From the NCBI RefSeq assembly GCF_003628505.1, contig NZ_RBZP01000002.1:248001-312000 (forward strand): a DNA stretch of 64,000 nucleotides. Direction: 5' to 3'. The notes beneath the pieces were generated by a model. That model saw nothing but the letters and a program-made list of their open reading frames with translations, was not told the DNA's origin and ran no database searches. Positions 57,672-64,000 of the stretch are shown here, in pieces. The position numbers and the translations under genes are program-made. Position 1 is the first letter of the stretch. Every line of letters starts with the position of its first letter. The stretch comes from Oceanobacillus halophilus. GTDB taxonomy: Bacteria > Bacillota > Bacilli > Bacillales > Amphibacillaceae.

Positions 57672-58652
57672 TTATTGTTGTACTTCTGTATTTTTTTTAG
57701 AGACTTTATGGATTGCGTTTTCATAATCTTGCTTCAGTTCTTCTACTATTTCTGCTACCGTTTGAATCTTGGTAATGGGACCTACTCCTTGACCCGCACC
57801 CCAAATGTCCTTCCAAGCTTTTACGTCATTCCTGTTCTGGGAGAAATCTATCTTTTCCTTCTTTTGCAGATTACTAGGATCGAGCCCCGCATTGATAATA
57901 CTAGGAACGAGGTAATTTGCATTAATCCCGCTGAAAGCATCTGTATACGTAATATCCTCAATGGATGAATCAACAATCATTTCTTTATAGGCATCTTTAG
58001 CAAGACTTTCTTCTGATGGGATAAAACGTGTTCCAATATAGGCAAAATCAGCTCCTAACACTTCCGTTAAGAGAATATCTTCCCCTTTGCTCATTCCTCC
58101 AGACAAAGCGATTGGTCCATCAAAAAACTCTCTCACTTCATGGACAAACGGAATAGGATTATACGTGCCACCGTGTCCCCCTGCACCACTTGCAACAAGA
58201 ACGAGTCCATCTGCTCCCTTTTCGATGGCTTTTTTCGCAAATTTAATATTAATCACGTCGGAAAAAACAACCCCACCATAGCCATGAACAATATCCACTA
58301 CTTGACTAGGATCACCCAGAGATGTAATAACAACAGGTGGCTGATATTTTTCGATTAATTGAAGATCTTCTACATATCGTTTGTTGGACTTATGGACAAT
58401 AAAATTGATTCCCCATGGGGCAATCTTTTGATCAGGATGTAACTGTTTTTGTGTTTCCAGCTCTGTTGTAATCTCTTCCATCCAATTTTCCAAGATTTCT
58501 CCAGACCTTGCGTTGAGAGCAGGAAAGGTCCCGATGATTCCTGAAGTACATGCATTTATCACCATTTTTGGATTACTGATTATAAACATCGGTGCCATAA
58601 TTACCGGCAGTTCCACGGAATTTTTTAACTGTTCGATTACTTCGTTTCGCAT
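57672..58652 (-). CDS. Nitronate monooxygenase / 2-nitropropane dioxygenase-like flavoprotein
   Basis: A 326-residue FMN TIM-barrel protein. The start at 58652 follows AGAGGAG; an upstream TTG (58673) is less well placed. Motifs: PVIMAPMFIISNPKMV near the start, VLVASGAGGHGGTY (about 145-158) for flavin and substrate binding, and ALSGGMSKGEDILL plus GADFAYIGTRFI. It lies between acyl-CoA dehydrogenase and thiolase genes with short gaps (33 and 39 bp), so a role in acyl-CoA metabolism rather than nitroalkane detoxification is plausible. Relatives include FabK-type enoyl reductases. Confidence 0.82.
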   Translation of the reverse strand: MRNEVIEQLKNSVELPVIMAPMFIISNPKMVINACTSGIIGTFPALNARSGEILENWMEEITTELETQKQLHPDQKIAPWGINFIVHKSNKRYVEDLQLIEKYQPPVVITSLGDPSQVVDIVHGYGGVVFSDVINIKFAKKAIEKGADGLVLVASGAGGHGGTYNPIPFVHEVREFFDGPIALSGGMSKGEDILLTEVLGADFAYIGTRFIPSEESLAKDAYKEMIVDSSIEDITYTDAFSGINANYLVPSIINAGLDPSNLQKKEKIDFSQNRNDVKAWKDIWGAGQGVGPITKIQTVAEIVEELKQDYENAIHKVSKKNTEVQQ

Positions 58653-58691
58653 TTTTATAAGCTCCTCTACCAATAAATTTTCAAATCACTA

Positions 58692-59843
58692 TTAATCTAA
58701 TCTTTCAATGATTGTTGCATTAGCCATTCCATGCCCTTCACACATGGTTTGAAGTCCGTAACGTCCACCTGTTCTTTCCAGTTCATTCATCATCGTAATC
58801 ATTAAACGACCACCGCTAGCACCTAATGGATGCCCTAAAGCAATGGCACCACCATTTGGATTCAATTTTTTAGGGTCTGCTCCTGTCTCCTTCAACCATG
58901 CTAATGGAACGGACGCAAAAGCTTCGTTCACTTCAAAAACATCTATATCATCCATAGTAAGGCCCACTTTTTGCAGTACTTTTTTAGTAGCTGGTATAGG
59001 ACCTGTAAGTATTAAGGTTGGATCAGAGCCAACTACGGTACGAGCTAAAACCCGAAATCTTGGCTTTAATCCCAATGCTTCCGCTTTTTCTCGGGACATT
59101 AATAAAATGGCATTTGCCCCATCACTAATCTGACTGGAGTTACCTGCCGTAATATTTCCATCTTCATTAAAAGCAGGCTTCAAACTTCCCAACTTTTCCA
59201 GACTGGAATTTTCTCTAGGCCCTTCATCCTCTTTGACAACTACCGTCGAGCCATCATCCATAGCAACTTTGATAGGCATGATTTCTTTATCAAATCTTCC
59301 TTCTTTTCTTGCCTTAATTGCTTTTTGATGGCTTTCTAAAGAAAAAGTGTCTAATTCTTTTCTGGAAAAACCCCAATTATCAGCAATACGATCAGCAGAC
59401 AACCCTTGATGGATCATTTCGTACTGAGATGTAAGTTCTTCACTAAAATCAATGTTTAAACGATTGGAACCAATAGGGACACGTGACATATTTTCAATTC
59501 CACCTGCGACAACTACGTCCATGTCCCCACTTATAATTGCCTGAGCAGCGAAATGAACGGCCTGCTGACTGGATCCACACTGTCGATCAATCGTAGTTCC
59601 TGGTACGTCTATCGGATATCCAGCTTGAAGAGCAGCGATTCTAGCAATATCAAAAGATTGTTCCCCCACCTGAGATACACAACCTAATATGACATCTTCC
59701 ACTTCACTTGGAGAAATACCAGCTCTCTTTACTACTTCCTTTAATGGCTTTGCAGCTAGATTTTCTGCACGAATGGTACTTAGTGATCCATTTCTTTTTC
59801 CTACGGGGGTTCGGACTGCTTCTACAATGACTGCTTCACGCAT
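58692..59843 (-). CDS. Acetyl-CoA acyltransferase (thiolase)
   Basis: A 383-residue thiolase. The nucleophile Cys is at about 87 (DRQCGSSQQAVHF), and FEVNEAFASV and GGAIALGHPLGASGGR hold the catalytic His. The second active Cys is in MCEGHGMAN near the C-terminus; the middle residue is His where Gly is usual. The ATG at 59843 follows GAGAGGAG; the frame extends upstream without a ribosome site. It heads a three-gene unit with the NMO-like and dehydrogenase genes. Confidence 0.93.
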   Translation of the reverse strand: MREAVIVEAVRTPVGKRNGSLSTIRAENLAAKPLKEVVKRAGISPSEVEDVILGCVSQVGEQSFDIARIAALQAGYPIDVPGTTIDRQCGSSQQAVHFAAQAIISGDMDVVVAGGIENMSRVPIGSNRLNIDFSEELTSQYEMIHQGLSADRIADNWGFSRKELDTFSLESHQKAIKARKEGRFDKEIMPIKVAMDDGSTVVVKEDEGPRENSSLEKLGSLKPAFNEDGNITAGNSSQISDGANAILLMSREKAEALGLKPRFRVLARTVVGSDPTLILTGPIPATKKVLQKVGLTMDDIDVFEVNEAFASVPLAWLKETGADPKKLNPNGGAIALGHPLGASGGRLMITMMNELERTGGRYGLQTMCEGHGMANATIIERLD

Positions 59844-59871
59844 GAAAATGCTCCTCTCATTCTTTGATTTA

Positions 59872-60116
59872 TTGAGGCTGGGACAAAAGTATTTTCTCAA
59901 AGGAAAACCCGAACATGATTGGTGGATCGGTGCATAAATACCGCTCCGGAAATATACTTCGCTTTCCGCGGGGAGCTGGTGAGCCTCCTTCGTGCTGCCG
60001 CACTACGCAGTCTCACCGATGCTCTTCTTCCCGCAGGAGTCTACGTATATTTCCTCCGCTATGTAGCACATTGTTCGTTTTCTGAATTAAACACTTTAGT
60101 TATGTCCCAGCCTCAA
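59872..60116. repeat. Element framed by perfect TTGAGGCTGGGACA inverted repeats
   Basis: TTGAGGCTGGGACA (59872-59885) and TGTCCCAGCCTCAA (60103-60116) are perfect 14-bp inverted repeats. They enclose copy A5 of the 180-bp element plus about 50 bp on each side. The same outer arms, diverged, occur at 23261-23396 around different contents. Confidence 0.8.
59941..60060 (-). repeat. Dispersed repeat element, copy A5 (inverted member of pair 5)
   Basis: CCGCTCCGGAAATATACTTCGC, GGGAGCTGGTGAGCCTCC, CACCGATGCTCTTCTTCCCGC and GTATATTTCCTCCGCT: the reverse complement of the B1 sequence with its central part removed. The best preserved A copy. Confidence 0.82.
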
Positions 60117-60252
60117 TGATAATTTTCTTTTTTCTTTTTAAGCACGATATATGTGCTCATTAAATTTCTGCTCCAATCAACAAGCTTTTCTATAAATCAA
60201 CTAATGGAAAACACACCCAGAAAACGTGTTTGTGCATTACAATACTCAAGAT

Positions 60253-60434
60253 TAGCGGAGGAAATACACGGAGACTTCTTGAAAAAAGTAGACCACTTCT
60301 TTCTGCGTGCAATGTTTCGCTGCCGAAGTGTTTCTTGTCCTGCGGGATGAGAGGCATCGGTGAGACCCCGCAGTGCGACAGTATGAGGAGGCTCAACAGC
60401 CGCCCGCGGAAAGCGTAAGTGTATTTCCGTAGCG
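60253..60434 (+). repeat. Dispersed repeat element, copy B5 (direct member of pair 5)
   Basis: TAGCGGAGGAAATACACGG to GTGTATTTCCGTAGCG. Within it GGTGAGACCCCGCAGTGCG and GAGGAGGCTCAAC vary from B1. It lies 48 bp from the end of the SDR gene. Confidence 0.85.
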
Positions 60435-60481
60435 ATAACACTGCACAAACTACTATACGGTCCATACATTTAATGTCATCT

Positions 60482-61252
60482 CTACCTTGGCTGCATTCGA
60501 ATGGCACCATCTAATCGAATGATTTCTCCGTTTAACATTGGGTTTTCAATAATGCTTTTTGCCAATTGCCCGTATTCATCAGGGGACCCAAGTCTTTGTG
60601 GAAACGGGACCATTTTACCAAGTTCTTCTCTTGCAGCATCAGGCAATCCTGCAAACATAGGTGTTTCAAATAGTCCCGGTGCAATCGTCATTACCCTAAC
60701 ACCAACACTTGCTAAATCTCTTGCAATCGGCAAGGTCATTCCAGCCACTCCGCCTTTAGAAGCACTATATGCAGCCTGACCAATTTGCCCTTCAAAGGCT
60801 GCAACAGAAGCGGTATTAATAATGACACCACGCTCTCCTTTATCATTCGGTTCATTTTCACTCATTTTCTCTGCAGTAAGGCGTATCGTATTAAATGTTC
60901 CAATTAAATTTACCTGAATGACGTTGGAAAAGGAATCTAACGAATGAATTCCTTTTTTCTGACTATACGTTTTCTCAGCAATTGCAATTCCAGCACAATT
61001 TACCAGTACATTTACTTTATTGTGCTCCTTCTTTACCTTTTCTAAGGCTGCCTCCACACTTGCACCGTCCGTTACATCGGTTCGAACGAAGAAAACATGT
61101 TCACCCAATTCCTCTGCTAATTGCTTCCCTCTTTCTTCCTGTAAATCAAAAATAGTTACCTTTCCACCATGTGCAGCAATATTTCGGACCGTTGCCTCTC
61201 CCAATCCTGATGCTCCTCCAGTAACCACGGCAGAAACTTCTTCTATTTTCAT
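60482..61252 (-). CDS. Short-chain dehydrogenase, HSD10-like 3-hydroxyacyl-CoA dehydrogenase
   Basis: A 256-residue SDR. NAD-binding [10 protein letters not shown] is at about 12-21, [13 protein letters not shown] at about 88, and the catalytic Ser and Y-x3-K in YSASKGG at about 159. The long insert around [18 protein letters not shown] and the [12 protein letters not shown] region are typical of the type 2 (HSD17B10-like) 3-hydroxyacyl-CoA dehydrogenases, which oxidise straight and 2-methyl-branched 3-hydroxyacyl-CoA. ATG behind GAGGTG. It lies 64 bp after the ligase gene. Confidence 0.9.
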   Translation of the reverse strand: MKIEEVSAVVTGGASGLGEATVRNIAAHGGKVTIFDLQEERGKQLAEELGEHVFFVRTDVTDGASVEAALEKVKKEHNKVNVLVNCAGIAIAEKTYSQKKGIHSLDSFSNVIQVNLIGTFNTIRLTAEKMSENEPNDKGERGVIINTASVAAFEGQIGQAAYSASKGGVAGMTLPIARDLASVGVRVMTIAPGLFETPMFAGLPDAAREELGKMVPFPQRLGSPDEYGQLAKSIIENPMLNGEIIRLDGAIRMQPR

Positions 61253-61280
61253 CCGAATTCACCTCATTCTATTAAATTAG

Positions 61281-61305
61281 CCCCTGAATAATCATCCAGG
61301 GGCAC
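61281..61305 (-). other. Hairpin between the ligase and SDR genes
   Basis: GCCCCTG pairs with CAGGGGC around ATGATTATT on the minus strand, but only TAATTTAAT follows. It could lower expression of the downstream SDR gene. Confidence 0.45.
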
Positions 61306-61316
61306 ATGTTGATTCG

Positions 61317-62909
61317 TTAATTAACTTTCTTGGCACTTCCCCAATGCATTTCACGTAAGCGGAACTTCTGCAATTTACCTGTTGCCGTTTTTGGTAAACT
61401 TTCTACAAACTCCACCTCTTTCGGTGCCTTAAAATGGGCCATATTATCTCTGCAGTAATCAATAATATCCTGCTCACTCACCTTCGCATCAGGTTTCAGA
61501 ACAATAATTGCTTTTGGCACTTCCCCCCATTTTTCATTTGGGACAGCAATAACCGCTACTTCCAGGACATCCGGATGCTTGTATAAAACGCCTTCCACCT
61601 CTGTAGAAGAGATGTTTTCTCCACCAGAAATAATTAAATCTTTCACACGGTCGCGAATTTCGATATATCCATCTGGATGAGTTACCGCTAAATCACCCGT
61701 ATGGAACCAGCCATCTTTTATTGCCTCTGCCGTCTTTTCTGGGTCCTTATAATACCCTTTCATCACAACATTACCGCGAGTGACAATTTCACCTAATTCC
61801 TCTCCATTCCAGGCAACTTCTTCTCCATCATCTTGCCTGATCACTTTCGTTTCTCCATTAAATGCAAGCTCAATCCCCTGCCTTGCTTTAATAGTCGCTT
61901 GGTCATCCGCAGATTTCGAATCAAAGTCGGATTTCCACTCACAATACAAAATAAATGGAGCTGTCTCCGTTAATCCGTAGACATGAATCATGTTGAGACC
62001 TAGAATTTCCTGCGCTTTTTGAATCAATGCTGCAGCTGGCGGTGAGCCTGCTGTACCCATACGAGGCTTCGTTGTCACCTTCGTTTCTTTTGCTTTTGGA
62101 TCGTTCACTAGCATATTAACAACGGTCGGTGCTCCACATAGTAAGCTGATGCCTTTTTGCTCGAATAAATCAAGAATTAGCGGCGGATCCACTTTTCGTA
62201 AACAAACATGAGTTGCCCCTGCTGCTGTTATAGCCCAAACACCGCCCCAGCCATTTGCATGGAACATAGGCAATGTATGAAGGTAAACATCATTATGTTT
62301 GACATCTAAGTGATTCATAAAGTTGGCTGCGTTGATGTAGTTACTGCGATGGGTTTGCATCACGCCTTTAGGCTTTGAAGTCGTTCCACTGGTGTAGTTC
62401 AAGGTTAGTAATTGATTTTCATCAATCTCTACTTCTGGAGGTGTAGTTGCTTTTGCATGTTGTAGAAAAGAATCGTATTCTATGCTTTTAAGAGAAGATT
62501 TCTGTCCTTCCACAGGGACTAGGATGATTTGTTCTAAGGAGAGATTATCAACAATTTCTTCAATAGGTGCTGCAAATTCCTCATCAACAATTAACATTTT
62601 TGCATCACTATGATTAATAATATATTCCATATCAGAAGCTGAAATTCGATAGTTTAACGGAACCATTACCGCACCAAGCTGGCAAATACCATAAAAGCTC
62701 TCCAGCATATAATGCGTATTTGGAAGCATTACCGCAACATGGTCGCCTTCTTTAATTCCAGCTTCAGATAAGGCAATTGCTAATTTATCGGTTCGTTCAC
62801 CAAATTCCTTGTACGTAAATTCCTTATCTTCATCGATAATAGCTACCTTTTCCGGATAATATTTTACTGCTCTTCGCTTCCAGTCTAGTGGAGTCAATGG
62901 GGTAAACAT
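61317..62909 (-). CDS. Fatty acyl-CoA synthetase (AMP-forming ligase)
   Basis: A 530-residue adenylating enzyme with LNYTSGTTSKPKGVMQTHR near 170 (phosphate loop), YGLTETAPF near 300, GEIVTRGNVVMKGYYKDPEKT, and the hinge GRDRVKDLIISGGENISSTEVE. The catalytic Lys is in KTATGKLQKFRLR. The sequence fits the medium/long-chain FadD3/AlkK-like branch. ATG behind AAGGAGATGA. It would feed the hydratase, SDR and thiolase encoded around it. It lies 21 bp after the hydratase gene. Confidence 0.92.
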   Translation of the reverse strand: MFTPLTPLDWKRRAVKYYPEKVAIIDEDKEFTYKEFGERTDKLAIALSEAGIKEGDHVAVMLPNTHYMLESFYGICQLGAVMVPLNYRISASDMEYIINHSDAKMLIVDEEFAAPIEEIVDNLSLEQIILVPVEGQKSSLKSIEYDSFLQHAKATTPPEVEIDENQLLTLNYTSGTTSKPKGVMQTHRSNYINAANFMNHLDVKHNDVYLHTLPMFHANGWGGVWAITAAGATHVCLRKVDPPLILDLFEQKGISLLCGAPTVVNMLVNDPKAKETKVTTKPRMGTAGSPPAAALIQKAQEILGLNMIHVYGLTETAPFILYCEWKSDFDSKSADDQATIKARQGIELAFNGETKVIRQDDGEEVAWNGEELGEIVTRGNVVMKGYYKDPEKTAEAIKDGWFHTGDLAVTHPDGYIEIRDRVKDLIISGGENISSTEVEGVLYKHPDVLEVAVIAVPNEKWGEVPKAIIVLKPDAKVSEQDIIDYCRDNMAHFKAPKEVEFVESLPKTATGKLQKFRLREMHWGSAKKVN

Positions 62910-62930
62910 AATGAGTCATCTCCTTTTCGT

Positions 62931-63710
62931 TTATTTTCCCGTAAAATGAGGCTTACGTTTTTCTATAAATGCTGCTCTTCCTTCTTTAAAATCATTCGAT
63001 TGGAACGTAACAGCCTGTCCATAAGCCTCTAATTGAAGGGCATCTTCTATGGACATATATGGTGCCTGATGCAAGATTCGTTTCGCCATTCCTAATGTTT
63101 TGGTTGGCCCTTTGGCTAAAGAAACAGCAAGTTCTCGACCCTTTTCAATTACCTGACCTTCTTCTGTGACCTCATTAATTAAACCGTATTCCTTCGCTTC
63201 CTTTGCTTTAAGCTTTTTCCCTGTAAAAATTAATTCACTTGCCACATGCATCCCTACTTTTTGCGGAAGAAAATACAAACCGCCAAAGTCGGGAATAGCA
63301 CCAACCTGAGAAAAAATCTCAGAGAAAATAGCATTCTCGTCTGCGAATACGATGTCACATGCAAATGCAATATTACATCCCGCCCCTACGGCAGGACCAT
63401 GAACCGCAGCTATAACAGGCTTTTCCATTTGATAAAGACCAAGTACTGCATCCTGACCTGCTTGCAAAAACTCTCTAACTTCCACTGGGTTATCAATATC
63501 AATCCCAAAATCCTTTAAATCGCCACCTGCACAAAAACCCTTTCCGTTTCCATAAACCAAAACAGTACGAACATCCGGATTGGATTTTGCCTCAGATACA
63601 GCTTTCGTTAAATCTACCGCTAAATCGTTATTTAATGCATTCAGTTTTTCTGGGCGATTAAGAATGATTTCAAAGACGCCATCCTGAAAATGTGTGTTGA
63701 CTGTAGCCAT
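62931..63710 (-). CDS. Enoyl-CoA hydratase/isomerase, PaaG-like
   Basis: A 259-residue crotonase-fold protein. The oxyanion-hole region is GKGFCAGGDLKDFG (about 55-68) and HGPAVGAGCNIAFACD (about 104-119). At the catalytic site the motif reads VGAIPDFGGLYFLPQ with Asp, which is typical of PaaG-type enoyl-CoA isomerases rather than the two-Glu hydratases. ATG behind GGAGG. It lies between the CoA-transferase and ligase genes. Confidence 0.92.
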   Translation of the reverse strand: MATVNTHFQDGVFEIILNRPEKLNALNNDLAVDLTKAVSEAKSNPDVRTVLVYGNGKGFCAGGDLKDFGIDIDNPVEVREFLQAGQDAVLGLYQMEKPVIAAVHGPAVGAGCNIAFACDIVFADENAIFSEIFSQVGAIPDFGGLYFLPQKVGMHVASELIFTGKKLKAKEAKEYGLINEVTEEGQVIEKGRELAVSLAKGPTKTLGMAKRILHQAPYMSIEDALQLEAYGQAVTFQSNDFKEGRAAFIEKRKPHFTGK

Positions 63711-63725
63711 TGTATGCCTCCTGTA

Positions 63726-64000
63726 TTAGCTTAATATACTTTTTTCTTGAAGAATCTGCTGTGTATGCTCCCCAAGTTCTGGCGCTTTTGTTTTAATTTT
63801 TCCAGGCGTTTCTGATAGTTTAATAGGAACGCCAATATATTTCTTCTGATCAAATAGAGTTTGAATCATATCCCTTGCAATCACCTGTGGATTGCTAATT
63901 ACTTCATTATATGTAAGGACTGGTGTCACACATGCCTCCACTCCAGAAAATGCTTCTGTCCATTCCTCCAGAGTCTTTTCCATAATAATTGTTTGAATTT
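63726..64000 (-). CDS. CaiB/BaiF-family CoA transferase or 2-methylacyl-CoA racemase, C-terminal part
   Basis: The last 91 codons of a gene entering from the right edge; the frame is open to 64000. The stretch WTEAFSGVEACVTPVLTYNEVISNPQV, then VPIKLSETPGKI and APELGEHTQQIL, is the typical C-terminus of type III CoA transferases and alpha-methylacyl-CoA racemases. A free choice between the two is not possible without the N-terminal Asp region. It starts the acyl-CoA cluster, 15 bp before the hydratase gene. Confidence 0.88.
   Translation of the reverse strand, partial: IQTIIMEKTLEEWTEAFSGVEACVTPVLTYNEVISNPQVIARDMIQTLFDQKKYIGVPIKLSETPGKIKTKAPELGEHTQQILQEKSILS

Overview
The window looks like chromosomal DNA of a low-G+C, spore-forming member of the Bacillaceae. 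Its gene set resembles Oceanobacillus or Virgibacillus, but that placement is inference from gene content. The evidence is AT-rich DNA, strong AGGAGG-type ribosome sites, an alpha/beta small acid-soluble spore protein (21.8 kb), a prkA/yhbH/spoVR sporulation set (39-44.4 kb), a T-box-controlled ilv-leu operon and CodY-like boxes. I saw no tRNA, rRNA, transposase, phage gene or CRISPR array.

Layout. 0-4.3 kb: an oligopeptide ABC operon on the minus strand (oppD-oppF-oppB-oppC-oppA, the last cut by the window edge) with a good CodY-like box upstream. 5.3-17.6 kb: branched-chain amino acid genes on the minus strand: ilvD alone, then T-box leader-ilvB-ilvN-ilvC-leuA-leuB-leuC-leuD-ilvA ending in a strong terminator. 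serA diverges at 17.8 kb and a separate ilvE with its own promoter lies at 20.6 kb, so the window holds nearly the whole Ile/Leu/Val pathway. 21.8-30.6 kb: single genes (SASP, CoxG-like SRPBCC protein, YitT-type membrane protein, secreted His-rich protein), the U32 pair yrrN/yrrO (tRNA 5-hydroxyuridine formation), an MbcS-like acyl-CoA synthetase and an unrecognised helical protein. 31.4-34.2 kb: an NitT/TauT-type ABC importer. 34.3-36.3 kb: two tiny ORFs on the minus strand, a DUF4349 lipoprotein and a universal stress protein. 36.4-38.9 kb: a LysR regulator plus a MetE-like methyltransferase, bracketed by two direct copies of a 110-bp repeat. 38.9-44.4 kb: spoVR, yhbH and prkA. 44.7-48.5 kb: ppx-ppk polyphosphate operon. 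48.5-52 kb: a small membrane protein, a HesB-like protein, an aldo/keto reductase and an ABC-2 exporter. 52-55.5 kb: a NEW3-domain surface protein heading the exporter operon, divergent from an ECF sigma/anti-sigma pair with an ECF-type promoter. 55.8-64 kb: a coiled-coil protein built from 42-bp DNA repeats, then an acyl-CoA degradation cluster (CoA transferase/racemase fragment, enoyl-CoA hydratase, acyl-CoA ligase, HSD10-like SDR, thiolase, nitronate-monooxygenase-like protein, acyl-CoA dehydrogenase).

The most unusual non-coding content is a family of about 180-bp GC-richer elements with inverted ends (GGAAATACAC/GTGTATTTCC). They occur five times as head-to-head pairs in intergenic gaps (4.7-5.2, 22.3-22.7, 30.7-31.1, 49.4-49.9 and 59.9-60.4 kb), plus one truncated solo copy at 27.3 kb. 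A second dispersed repeat (GTGCCTGTCACTCCCC...TTTTTGTCGAA, two half-units per copy) occurs three times, once inside the NitT/TauT-type operon. A third, framed by perfect TTGAGGCTGGGACA inverted repeats, encloses one of the first elements. All functional names come from motifs read by eye; no database search was run.
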